A stretch of 64,000 bases of DNA from Olivibacter jilunii (GTDB lineage Bacteria; Bacteroidota; Bacteroidia; Sphingobacteriales; Sphingobacteriaceae). The stretch covers positions 124,001-188,000 of the forward strand of contig NZ_LR027856.1 in NCBI RefSeq assembly GCF_900607235.1, given 5' to 3'. A model generated the notes under the pieces. The model worked only from the letters and a program-made list of their open reading frames with translations. It did not search any database and was not told where the DNA came from. Below are positions 54,694 through 63,574 of this stretch, one piece after another; the stretch's first letter is position 1, and the number at the start of each line of letters is the position of its first letter. The position numbers and the translations under genes are program-made.

Positions 54694-56181
54694 ATGAAAA
54701 CCTTCCAATCAATAACGCTCATTTTGCTGCTAGCTTGCATGGTGAGTGCCTGTAAAAAAATTGAAGATCTACAAAAAGATCCGGCCGCCGTTTATGACCC
54801 CGCGCCTAAACTTATTTTCACCGGATTATTGATGCGTGCTTCCGATGCGCCTTGGAGCCAAGATCAGCGTCACAATCAATACATGACGCAGAATGAGGCC
54901 TATTATGCCGGACAGCCTTATAATTGGACTACCGGATCCTATGAGGAGGCATATGGCGCACTCCGCGACGTAAATCGCATGGAAGTGGAGGCGCAAAAGG
55001 CCGGTGAACTCGGTGCTGTTTATCTCAGTATGGCTAAATTTTTCAAAGCCTATTTTTTTTGCCGGGCAACGGCCATGTTTGGTGATATACCGATGTCAGA
55101 AGCTATTAAAGGAGAGGCTGACAACAACTTTCAGCCCAAATATGATACACAGCAAGCGGTATATGCACAAGTGTTGAACTGGCTAGAGGAGGCTAATACC
55201 GAGCTTGAGGCGCACGCGGCGCAGGGCGCTTCGTTAGAAGGCGACTTTTTTTATGACGGGCAAATTGATAAGTGGCGCAAGTTGGTGAATTCGTTTAAAT
55301 TGAGGGTATTGATGGATTTGAGTAAGCGTGCGGATGATACGCCTGACTTACGTGTAAAAGAACGTTTTGCCGAGCTATTGGCCAATCCATCACAATTTCC
55401 GCTTATATTATCCAATCAGGATAATTTTCAGTTACTATACAACACCATCAACATGTATCCTTTATGGCCTTCAGATGGTATCGTCATTAAGCGAGATGCA
55501 CGTAATACGTTAGGCGCTACATATGTAGATATTCTAAAGGAAAGCAGAGATCCGCGCTTACTAATTCAGGCGCTTCCGGCAGAAGGGCTCCGTGCTGATC
55601 CCGATAATCCTTTTACCGCTTTTCAGGGAGGAAAAACCGGTGATCTACAAAGCACACTCTTGAAGCAGGCTACCGAGGGCCAACTTTCGATGATCAATTT
55701 TGATTATTGGATAGCTTCCCCTTCCGGTATTCCGGCCATACAGCTCGGAGCCTCAGAAGTTCAATTTGCTTTGGCCGAAGGTGTTAATCGTGGATGGGCG
55801 GCAGGCAACGCTGCGGAACATTTTGAATTAGGTATCGAAGAGTCCATGAAATTCTATGGTGTGCCTGCTGATCAAATCAGTACATTCTTAGCGGGCAATC
55901 CCTATAAGGGAAATAATGAAGATGGTCTTCGGCAAATTTTAACACAAAAATATGTAGCCTTCTTCGAAAACTCCGGAAAACAGGCCTTCTTTGAACAGAG
56001 ACGCACAGGAGTTCCAACATTCAGTGTTGGGCCTGCAAACGCAAATAACAATGAAATACCAAAAAGATGGGCTTATCCCACTGCGGAATATAGTACTAAC
56101 GAAGCGAATTTAAAAGAAGCGCTTCAACGACAATTCAAGGGTTCTGATACCCAGAATGATATCATGTGGTTGATTAAATAG
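54694..56181 (+). CDS. SusD-like outer-membrane lipoprotein
   Basis: 495 residues from ATG 54694 with a lipoprotein signal ('SITLILLLACMVSAC'). Belongs to the SusD-like_2/SusD superfamily ('QYMTQNEAYYAGQPYNWTTG', 'AKFFKAYFFCRATAMFGDIP', 'GIPAIQLGASEVQFALAEGV'), which usually pairs with the subgroup of SusC seen upstream. An alternative start at 54673 is possible. Presumably binds the transported substrate at the cell surface. Confidence 0.92.
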   Translation: MKTFQSITLILLLACMVSACKKIEDLQKDPAAVYDPAPKLIFTGLLMRASDAPWSQDQRHNQYMTQNEAYYAGQPYNWTTGSYEEAYGALRDVNRMEVEAQKAGELGAVYLSMAKFFKAYFFCRATAMFGDIPMSEAIKGEADNNFQPKYDTQQAVYAQVLNWLEEANTELEAHAAQGASLEGDFFYDGQIDKWRKLVNSFKLRVLMDLSKRADDTPDLRVKERFAELLANPSQFPLILSNQDNFQLLYNTINMYPLWPSDGIVIKRDARNTLGATYVDILKESRDPRLLIQALPAEGLRADPDNPFTAFQGGKTGDLQSTLLKQATEGQLSMINFDYWIASPSGIPAIQLGASEVQFALAEGVNRGWAAGNAAEHFELGIEESMKFYGVPADQISTFLAGNPYKGNNEDGLRQILTQKYVAFFENSGKQAFFEQRRTGVPTFSVGPANANNNEIPKRWAYPTAEYSTNEANLKEALQRQFKGSDTQNDIMWLIK

Positions 56182-56202
56182 TAAGCAAATTCATTATCTC
56201 TT

Positions 56203-57156
56203 ATGAATTATCAAAGAAGAAATTTTTTAAAAGGAGCAGGCTTGTTGTCGGCTTCTTCTTTACTTGCTTTTGCCAATCTAAGCGCTTTTGCCGCTGAGAA
56301 AAATAAGAAAAACATAAAACGGGCACTGCGGATTGCGCATCTTACAGATATCCATTTGCTTAACGAAGCTAATCCAAAAGCTGCCTTTGCCAAAGTGTTA
56401 AAGGATGTAAATACATTAAGTGATAAGCCGGACTTGATTATTAACACAGGTGATTCACTTATGGACATGAATAATAAAACAAAGGAAGAGGTAACCAACC
56501 TTTGGACAGCCTGGGATGAAGTTATTCAATACAATCATCTGCCGGTCAAAAGTTGTATCGGTAATCACGATGTCTGGTACCTTTCTTCGGAGCATGCAGC
56601 ATACGGGACGTCAAAGGACGATGCGTATTATGGAAAACAATGGGTTAAGCAGAAGTTGGGATTACCTGGTGAATATTATACTTTTGATAAGGGGGGATGG
56701 CGATTTATTGCCTTGGATAGTATTCATTATGTAACTGATAAGGGTGGCTATACTTTTGGAGAAGAGCAACTCGAATGGTTAAAAGATCAGTTGTCAAATA
56801 CACCGAAAGATATGCACGTACTGATTTTTTCGCACGTACCTATTATATCCGTTACTCCCCTACTTTATGCCGCACAACGTAAACCTGCCAAAGAACTCGG
56901 CTTCCCAGGGGGGGATCAACACGTGGACGTAATGGACGTAAAAAAAATATTCAAGGAAAGTGGCAAAGTTAAAGTTGCGCTCAGCGGCCATGTACATTAT
57001 GTAGACCAAGTGGATTATTTGGGTGTCTGTTATTATTGTGGCGGAGCCGTTTCGGGGAATTGGTGGAATGGCGTTTTGGATGATTTCCCGCCCGCATATT
57101 CTATATTGGACTTATACGAAGATGGCTCGAGCCGATACGAAACCATTTATTATTAA
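56203..57156 (+). CDS. Tat-exported metallophosphoesterase
   Basis: 317 residues. Tat signal 'YQRRNFLKGAGLLSASSLLA'. Calcineurin-like motifs in order: 'RIAHLTDIHLL' (D-x-H), 'LIINTGDSLMDM' (G-D), 'KSCIGNHDVWY' (G-N-H-D), 'VLIFSHVPII' (H) and 'VALSGHVHYVDQV' (G-H-x-H). Full set of di-metal ligands present. It should hydrolyse a phosphomonoester or diester in the periplasm. 21 bp after the SusD gene, so part of the same operon; this ties the uptake system to a phosphorylated substrate. Confidence 0.93.
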   Translation: MNYQRRNFLKGAGLLSASSLLAFANLSAFAAEKNKKNIKRALRIAHLTDIHLLNEANPKAAFAKVLKDVNTLSDKPDLIINTGDSLMDMNNKTKEEVTNLWTAWDEVIQYNHLPVKSCIGNHDVWYLSSEHAAYGTSKDDAYYGKQWVKQKLGLPGEYYTFDKGGWRFIALDSIHYVTDKGGYTFGEEQLEWLKDQLSNTPKDMHVLIFSHVPIISVTPLLYAAQRKPAKELGFPGGDQHVDVMDVKKIFKESGKVKVALSGHVHYVDQVDYLGVCYYCGGAVSGNWWNGVLDDFPPAYSILDLYEDGSSRYETIYY

Positions 57157-57228
57157 CCGAAACAGATTAACATCAATGTTCCTACGGATTAACATGACTT
57201 AGTTCTTTATTCTTAACAAAAAATTAAC

Positions 57229-57263
57229 ATAAACATTGTTTATTTATAATAAACAATGTTTAT
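57229..57263. promoter_or_regulatory. Double palindromic operator before the FAD oxidoreductase
   Basis: A perfect 16-bp inverted repeat (ATAAACATTGTTTATT / AATAAACAATGTTTAT) with a 3-bp centre. Each arm is itself a palindrome of AAACA-N-TGTTT, so two identical dimer sites stand exactly 20 bp (two helical turns) apart. Located 42 bp before the ATG at 57306 and probably overlapping the promoter. Likely a repressor site of TetR/GntR type; no such regulator is in the window. Confidence 0.72.
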
Positions 57264-57305
57264 AATTGTCTTATAAATGGAATTGGTTTTTTATCGATTA
57301 AAACA

Positions 57306-58466
57306 ATGCAAGCAAAATTTGATCTTATTGTTGTAGGAAGTGGTATTTTGGGAACCTTTCATGCTTACCATGCGCTTCTGAGAGGATTAAAAGTGCTTTT
57401 ACTCGAGAAGGATAGCTACCCTGTAGGCGCAACCGTGCGAAACTTCGGTCAGGCCGTACCTTCTGGCATGGTGGATCAATGGTTTTGGTATGGTGTAAAA
57501 GGACTTGAAGTTTATCAAGCACTCCAGAAAGAATTTGATATTTCGGTGCGCAATAATGGAAGTGTTTACATTGCTTCTGATAAAGACGAACAACAACTTA
57601 TTCACGAACTAAAGACGCATTATGACACTGTAGGATATGCCTGTGATTTGCTGAGCAGTGATAAAGTGCTGAAAAAATACCCGGCTATTCGATCGTCTTA
57701 CGTGCAAGAAGCGCTGTTTTTTCCTCAAGAAGTAAGTTTAGAACCCAACAAGATGATTCATCGAGTACATGCCTATATGCAATCGCGGTTTGAAAATTTA
57801 ACACTTAATTATAATGCACCGGTAATTGGTGCCGAGCAATTAAACGAAGGTGTTTGCGTAAGAAGATCGAATGGCACATCTTACTTGGGGGCTAAGTTGG
57901 TGATCTGTAATGGCAATGAGTTTAAACTACTCTTTCCGGATATCTTCAGTGCCAGCGGACAAATGGTTAGTAAATTACAGATGCTGCGTACGGTTCCAAT
58001 GCCGAAAGTTGAATTGGAAGGTAATATTTTGACAGGATTGACCATTAGACGCTATGAAAGTTTTGAAATGTATTGTCCCTCATTTAACCAAATTGGCACG
58101 CCCGAGCATTATCTTGAACTTAAAAAATGGGGTATTCATATACTATTCAAAAAGGCAACTGACGGAAGTTTTATTATAGGTGATTCACATGAATATGCCG
58201 ATTCGAATCAAGTGGATGATTTAGGCTTTCAAATTAGTTCTTACATCAATCGGTTGATGCTTAATGAGGCGCAACGTATTGTCAATTTCGATGTACAACA
58301 AATCGCCGGTAGCTGGGCAGGGTATTACCCGCAACACCCTGAGAAGAATATTGTGGAAATAAATGTAACAGATGACATCCACATCCGTACTTGTATTGGA
58401 GGAAAGGGCATGACGGCAGGAATAGGTTACACGGAAGCCAGTATTCAGCAACTCTTCGATCATTAG
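57306..58466 (+). CDS. FAD-dependent oxidoreductase, TIGR03364-like (DAO family)
   Basis: 386 residues. N-terminal FAD fold 'FDLIVVGSGILGTFHAYHAL' (G-x-G-x-x-G variant) followed by 'GLKVLLLEKDSYPVGATVRN', then the DAO fold, ending 'IHIRTCIGGKGMTAGIGYTE'. Overall pattern fits the TIGR03364 group, which in other bacteria is often found beside phosphonatase-like genes and belongs to the amine/amino-acid oxidase superfamily. Probably oxidises a C-N bond of the imported compound. First gene behind the double operator; next gene is 20 bp downstream. Confidence 0.85.
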   Translation: MQAKFDLIVVGSGILGTFHAYHALLRGLKVLLLEKDSYPVGATVRNFGQAVPSGMVDQWFWYGVKGLEVYQALQKEFDISVRNNGSVYIASDKDEQQLIHELKTHYDTVGYACDLLSSDKVLKKYPAIRSSYVQEALFFPQEVSLEPNKMIHRVHAYMQSRFENLTLNYNAPVIGAEQLNEGVCVRRSNGTSYLGAKLVICNGNEFKLLFPDIFSASGQMVSKLQMLRTVPMPKVELEGNILTGLTIRRYESFEMYCPSFNQIGTPEHYLELKKWGIHILFKKATDGSFIIGDSHEYADSNQVDDLGFQISSYINRLMLNEAQRIVNFDVQQIAGSWAGYYPQHPEKNIVEINVTDDIHIRTCIGGKGMTAGIGYTEASIQQLFDH

Positions 58467-58486
58467 GTACGAATCGTCAATACACA

Positions 58487-59812
58487 ATGGAAAATACAAA
58501 GAAAAGTAACGTGACAACCTGGTTGTCGCGCACATCGGATATTGCCTTTATTTTATGGTGTTCCATCGCCGCTTTCGGAGCGTACTTTTGCATGTATGCT
58601 TTCCGTAAACCTTTCAATACCGGTCATTACGACGGCTTGCGTCTTTTTGGTATGGACTATAAATCTGTTCTTATCATTGCGCAAGTGTTTGGCTATATGT
58701 TGTCCAAGTTTATCGGTATCAAGGTAATTGCCGAGCTAAAAAGCGCCCAACGTGTTTGGCTGATTATTTCACTTATTCTAGCGGCTGGTCTCAGCCTATT
58801 GCTGTTTGCCCTTGTTCCCTTTCCATACAATTTTATCTGCTTATTTCTAAACGGGCTCCCTTTAGGGATGATTTGGGGGATTGTTTTTAGCTTTCTAGAG
58901 GGGCGACGATTTACGGAATTATTAGGTTTCGGTTTAAACATAAGTATCATCGTGGCATCCGGCGTACTCAAAACGATATACGTTTTTATACAACAACAAA
59001 TTCACATTAGTGAATTTTGGATGCCTTTTATTGTTGGTGCGCTGTTCTTTCCCTTTTTTCTACTATTTGTATGGATGCTTGCCGTTATTCCCGTACCTAA
59101 CGAAAAGGACCGACTATTGCGAACGGAAAGAATACCCATGGATAAAGAAACAAGGAAGCATACGATGGCACTTTATGGTGTCGGAGTAGTGACAATCGTT
59201 GTCGTATATGCATTTTTAACCGTTATGCGTGATTTCCGTGATAATTTTTCGGTAGAGATCTGGGATGAAATCCAACCAGGCTACGTGGGGACTGTTTTTG
59301 CCACCACCGAGATTATCAGTAGTATAGTTGTGATTCTGTCAGTGGGTTTGATTGCCTTTATACGAAATAATCACAAGGGTTTTCTGTGCACACTCATATT
59401 AATGGTTTTTGGTGTGCTTTTGAGTGGTACCGGTACACTGCTCTTTCAAATGCATTACTTAAATGCTTACTCTTGGATGATGTTATTAGGAATTGGGCTG
59501 TTCCTGGCTTATACACCGGTACAAACAGTCCTATTTGAACGAATTATTGCACTGTTTAAGCTGAAAGCAAATGCTGGTTTTTTTGTATACATCTGCGATT
59601 CTGTTGGATATCTCGGAAGTGTAGCGCTTCTTTTATTTAAAGAATTCGGCTTACCGGGTGTGAGGTGGTCATCTATACTAATTTATTTTTCTTACGCCAT
59701 TACCCCCATTTGTCTAATTCTCCTCCTTGCCATATTTATTTTTTTTACGGATAAGTTAAGGTCGAAAAAAAAACAATCGGTTCATGCTGAAGCGGATATC
59801 ATACTAAAATAA
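58487..59812 (+). CDS. DUF5690 family MFS-like transporter
   Basis: 441 residues from ATG 58487 (the frame is open earlier but overlaps the FAD gene). Twelve helices; 'AFGAYFCMYAFRKPFNTGHY' in helix 1 is the DUF5690 signature and resembles the Arg-Lys helix-1 motif of organophosphate:phosphate antiporters such as GlpT/UhpT. I infer inner-membrane uptake of a phosphorylated or similar anionic compound. Tightly linked to the FAD oxidoreductase. Confidence 0.82.
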   Translation: MENTKKSNVTTWLSRTSDIAFILWCSIAAFGAYFCMYAFRKPFNTGHYDGLRLFGMDYKSVLIIAQVFGYMLSKFIGIKVIAELKSAQRVWLIISLILAAGLSLLLFALVPFPYNFICLFLNGLPLGMIWGIVFSFLEGRRFTELLGFGLNISIIVASGVLKTIYVFIQQQIHISEFWMPFIVGALFFPFFLLFVWMLAVIPVPNEKDRLLRTERIPMDKETRKHTMALYGVGVVTIVVVYAFLTVMRDFRDNFSVEIWDEIQPGYVGTVFATTEIISSIVVILSVGLIAFIRNNHKGFLCTLILMVFGVLLSGTGTLLFQMHYLNAYSWMMLLGIGLFLAYTPVQTVLFERIIALFKLKANAGFFVYICDSVGYLGSVALLLFKEFGLPGVRWSSILIYFSYAITPICLILLLAIFIFFTDKLRSKKKQSVHAEADIILK

Positions 59813-59942
59813 ATCCATCCAAATGAGTGCAACACAAAAGATACAAAGCACTTAGGCGGAAATTGCTCGATATTTTTAGTTTTACATTCAATAACCTACA
59901 ATGATTAGGTGTCGGATTAATACTAAAACAACAGCTAAAACA

Positions 59943-61190
59943 ATGTTTAAAAAAATTGTAAAAAAAACGAGTGTGCTTGCATTCGTAAGTGCTTGTCTTG
60001 CCTGCTCATCACCTGCAAAGAAAGAGCCGAAAACAGCCAAACTTACACTAGAACCGGGTTTTTCGGCTACTGTTATTGCAGACTCTTTAGGCGCGGCGCG
60101 TCACATTGCGGTCAGTCAGCAAGGCGATGTATACGTTAAATTGAATAATTTAAAAGATGGAAAGGGAATCTATTGTTTGTCAGACACGGATCGTGACGGG
60201 ACGATCGACAAAACAGTCGCTTTTGGTGATTATACCGGCACAGGTATTTTAGTCGATCAAAAATATCTGTATGCATCATCTAACACAACTGTATATCGAT
60301 ATAAGCTCGATCAAAATCAGCAGGTGACTGATGTGGACCACCCTGAGGTTATAGTTAAAGGGTTGGTTGCGCATGCCATTGATGGTGCAAAACCGCTGGT
60401 GATTGATAAGGAACGGAATTTATATGTAGCAGTTGCCTCCTATTCAGATGCCTGTGCAGACGAAACAAAAGACGGGAAATCTTGTCCTTTACTAGATTCC
60501 GTAGCAGGTATTTGGCGATTTGACGCCGATAAGTTAAATCAGGAGTACAGCGATGGTGAACAGTATGCAACGGGATTAAAGGGGGTGATGGGATTTGCAT
60601 GGAACGATGTATCCAATTCACTTTATGCCTTACAGCATGGCCGGGGCAATTTTCATGAAAAGTTTCCGCAATATTTTGATGCAACCTATTCGGCTACCTA
60701 TCCCGCTGAAACGTTATATGAGCTAAAAAAAGGGGCTGATGCGGGCTGGCCCTATATTTACTACGATCATATTCGGCATAAAAAATTACTGGCTCCCGAA
60801 TTTGGAGGGGATGGTAAAAAAGAAGGTGATAGTAAGTACTTGGAGCCCGCCCTGGCATTTCCAGCACACCTGGGGCCAAATGCGATGCTCTTCTATACAG
60901 GGACTATGTTTCCTGAGAAATATAGGAACGGCGCTTTTATTGCTTTTCATAATCAATCGCCGGAACTGCATAAGGGTTTCTGTGTCGCCTTCGTGCCTTT
61001 CAAGAATGGTAAGCCGACAGGGAATTGGGAGATTTTTGCGGACGATTTTGCAGGAATCGACTTGAAAAATCCGACGGGCCCCAGTCAACATAAACCGTGC
61101 GGATTGGCCCAGGGTCCGGATGGAGCTTTGTACGTAAGCGATGACCTGCAGGGAACCATCTATAAAATTACTTATAACGCTAAAGGATGA
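59943..61190 (+). CDS. Sorbosone dehydrogenase-like (PQQ/SGL beta-propeller) lipoprotein
   Basis: 415 residues from ATG 59943, giving a lipoprotein signal ('TSVLAFVSACLACSS'). Beta-propeller repeats such as 'LEPGFSATVIADSLGAARHI', 'HGRGNFHEKFPQYFD' and 'QHKPCGLAQGPDGALYVSDD' fit L-sorbosone/PQQ-dependent sugar dehydrogenases (GDH/SNDH group). It may oxidise a sugar or polyol alcohol/aldehyde in the periplasm, if the cell supplies PQQ. 130 bp after the transporter; probably the last gene of the locus. Confidence 0.87.
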   Translation: MFKKIVKKTSVLAFVSACLACSSPAKKEPKTAKLTLEPGFSATVIADSLGAARHIAVSQQGDVYVKLNNLKDGKGIYCLSDTDRDGTIDKTVAFGDYTGTGILVDQKYLYASSNTTVYRYKLDQNQQVTDVDHPEVIVKGLVAHAIDGAKPLVIDKERNLYVAVASYSDACADETKDGKSCPLLDSVAGIWRFDADKLNQEYSDGEQYATGLKGVMGFAWNDVSNSLYALQHGRGNFHEKFPQYFDATYSATYPAETLYELKKGADAGWPYIYYDHIRHKKLLAPEFGGDGKKEGDSKYLEPALAFPAHLGPNAMLFYTGTMFPEKYRNGAFIAFHNQSPELHKGFCVAFVPFKNGKPTGNWEIFADDFAGIDLKNPTGPSQHKPCGLAQGPDGALYVSDDLQGTIYKITYNAKG

Positions 61191-61271
61191 CAACTACTTT
61201 TTCTGCTGAACGCTTTAGTTTCGATTTAACACACAAATGAAAGTGTTTATATTAAAGGAACGTTTTCTTTA

Positions 61272-61633
61272 GTCACTTTTTTCCGCAAAAAGTGACGCAA
61301 AAACTCATCGCTTGGAACTTTGCTACAACGGCAGTGCATCAACGTGCAAACCGCAAATTTCCTAGGCGATATTTTGGCAGAACGAGGGCTTTTACTTTTA
61401 ACCAATGTATTACATCTTCAGCCCTAAATATAGCCTTGTGCGTGGGAAAAGCGGCCTTGGAGGATACCGCAGCAACGAGCAGCAAAGCATTTGCACTCCT
61501 GCTCATTGTGCAGTATCCAAGCGGATTGAGGAAGTGAAACGGCTCCAATACGTGCCGTTGATGCTTTGCCATCAGTTGCAAGGTAGCCTACACAGCCTTG
61601 GGTTTTGTTCAACTTTTTGCCAAGAAAAAGTTG
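61272..61633. repeat. Hairpin-bounded non-coding element, about 360 bp
   Basis: Left edge: GTCACTTTTT (61272-61281) and AAAAAGTGAC (61287-61296), stem 10 bp, loop 5. Right edge: CAACTTTTT (61610-61618) and AAAAAGTTG (61625-61633), stem 9 bp, loop 6. The inside is more GC-rich than its surroundings, has several short open frames in different phases and no recognisable protein. The paired, similarly built hairpins suggest a small interspersed repeat or a structured RNA. Confidence 0.55.
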
Positions 61634-61778
61634 ATTAAAAAAATCGTTCTTTTTTTAAAGCGATTTCCTCATGTGGATACCTCATTTTTTCACTGTTTGG
61701 TATACTGTTTACTATACAATATCGACACACCTACACTAGGATTCCTTTTATTTCGTATTAAGCTCCAAAGGGGGCGTA

Positions 61779-63479
61779 ATGCAGAAGAAGAATAGAAGAA
61801 AGAGAATAATAACTATAGCCAAGGAAAGTGTTGATGCTTATCGTAACAGAAAGCAGTTAATTTTATCATTAGCCAGTCTACTTCTTATTGGAGGAGTGAT
61901 TTATACGTACCTGATGGCGCGTGTAACGCTTGGCAATAAAACTGAAGTGAAACAAGTGATAACAAGTAAAAGTGCCTTGTTGCAATTAGAAGATAGTTTA
62001 TCGCTGACCAATAAACAACTTTTACAATTAAATACGCAGGTTGAAGAGCAACTACGTGCTGAACGAAGTGAATTACGGCCTATTAATGAAAATGGGGCCA
62101 ATAAAGTTTCAAAGACCAACAAGCAGCTTATCATTAGAAAAATAGAAGCGATCTTAAAATATTTGAAAACTCCACTTAACCAATTTAACCAATTACCGGC
62201 GTATTTCATCAATAACGCTTCTTTAGAACAACAGATTAGATCGTATAATGAAGAGTTGGCTAAGCTACAGCAGGTGTATAAAGAAAAATCGAAATACGAT
62301 ACCTCTTATTTTATCCCAATTGAACGTTCGCGAGATGATCTTATTAACAAACTGGACACTGAAAAAAGGGAGCTCCTTAAGCCAAATAGAGTCCCACAGC
62401 GTAAAAGGTTCTATACGCGGCAACCTTCTGAAAAACTCATCGCCCTTTTCAATAGCCGGGATTCAATCACGGAGATTTATTCAGATCAGCTTGAGCGATA
62501 TCAAAAAAAATTAAGTCAAACACAAGTAAGTGATTTAATGGATTCATTGGTAGCACCTCAGATTCAAACGGTGCAACCCGCCGAGATCTCTCGGTACATA
62601 TTACTTCCCAACAGTGCATTGAAATGGTTATGGGTTGTTTTGTTGCTTGCTGTTTTTGTAGGGATCATACCCTTTTTTATTGGCTTTTTTAGAAGGTATA
62701 AATCCCCCATTGTAAAGCGGCTCGAAGACCTTGACATCTCGCTTCGAACAGAAAGCAGTAAGCTGGAGCTAAATAAAAATGTAAATCAAGAGCTTGTTGC
62801 CTTTAACTACGGAGAACTCATTCAAGAAGTTGAACGTTTAGCAAAAAAGCCAAGTCTTATTGTCTTTAACTCTGTTGAGGCAGAAAAAGAACAATATATA
62901 ATAAGTGTACAACTTGGAGCTTTATTGGCGAAGCTTGGAAATGAAGTGCTTCATATAAATCTCTCAAATCAATTTGATCGACAATATATGGATAACGTAT
63001 ATACATACGATTTTATTGAGTTTATTGGCAACGCTGAGCGTATAAAGAATCAGCTTTGTCAAACGATGGAGAAGAAAACGGAAGGCCCGGTACTGGTTAA
63101 TATTGTTAAAACGTTTCGAACGGGCGACGTGAAAGGCGAATCCGGCTTGAATGACTACGGGAGCTTGCAGCATTTTTTTGCGAAGGCAGGGTTAAAAGAA
63201 ATACTCTTAACGCTTAAGCAACACTTTAATTATGTTATCATTGGTACGCCTGATTTTTTAGCGCTTGACTCCTCTTTATTGGCTGTTCCTCAAAAAGAAA
63301 TAAACGTTTATGTCTTCAAAGCAGGAATCACACAAAGAAAATCAGCAAACATGTTGTGTAAACTAAGTGAGTCCGAATCGACAGCAACGATTCATGTATT
63401 AGACTTTTCAGAAAAAACGATTCAACAAATCTCGCCAAATTTGCTGGCTAAAACGAAGCAAATAAAAACCTTAGCATAA
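61779..63479 (+). CDS. BY-kinase/Wzz-like membrane protein with degenerate nucleotide site
   Basis: 566 residues: helix at about 28-48 ('LILSLASLLLIGGVIYTYLM'), a 230-residue periplasmic coiled-coil-rich part, a second helix near 282-303 ('WLWVVLLLAVFVGIIPFFIG'), and a cytosolic alpha/beta domain. The layout matches polysaccharide co-polymerase/tyrosine-kinase proteins. Walker A is replaced by 'FNSVEAEKEQY' (Lys kept, Gly and Ser lost), A' by 'EVLHINLSNQ' (Asp lost) and B by 'VIIGTPDFLALD' (Asp to Gly). No C-terminal Tyr cluster. Probably a non-catalytic regulator or adaptor; no polysaccharide genes are visible nearby. Confidence 0.72.
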   Translation: MQKKNRRKRIITIAKESVDAYRNRKQLILSLASLLLIGGVIYTYLMARVTLGNKTEVKQVITSKSALLQLEDSLSLTNKQLLQLNTQVEEQLRAERSELRPINENGANKVSKTNKQLIIRKIEAILKYLKTPLNQFNQLPAYFINNASLEQQIRSYNEELAKLQQVYKEKSKYDTSYFIPIERSRDDLINKLDTEKRELLKPNRVPQRKRFYTRQPSEKLIALFNSRDSITEIYSDQLERYQKKLSQTQVSDLMDSLVAPQIQTVQPAEISRYILLPNSALKWLWVVLLLAVFVGIIPFFIGFFRRYKSPIVKRLEDLDISLRTESSKLELNKNVNQELVAFNYGELIQEVERLAKKPSLIVFNSVEAEKEQYIISVQLGALLAKLGNEVLHINLSNQFDRQYMDNVYTYDFIEFIGNAERIKNQLCQTMEKKTEGPVLVNIVKTFRTGDVKGESGLNDYGSLQHFFAKAGLKEILLTLKQHFNYVIIGTPDFLALDSSLLAVPQKEINVYVFKAGITQRKSANMLCKLSESESTATIHVLDFSEKTIQQISPNLLAKTKQIKTLA

Positions 63480-63574
63480 ATGAGTAGAATGTCTATACAA
63501 CACCGTGCAAATATAAAAGCTAATACGGTGATTCGCGGATTGCGATCTTGTTGATTTAAGGTTCGGATGGATTG

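Noticed and set aside
57306-58466. Assigning the FAD oxidoreductase a definite phosphonate substrate
   Set aside because: No phosphonatase, C-P lyase or aminotransferase is in the window; the link is only by family neighbourhood elsewhere, so it is kept as a hypothesis.
61292-61795. Several 60-80 residue ORFs in the element at 61.3-61.8 kb
   Set aside because: They overlap in different frames and strands, share no recognisable motif and lie in a hairpin-bounded non-coding element.
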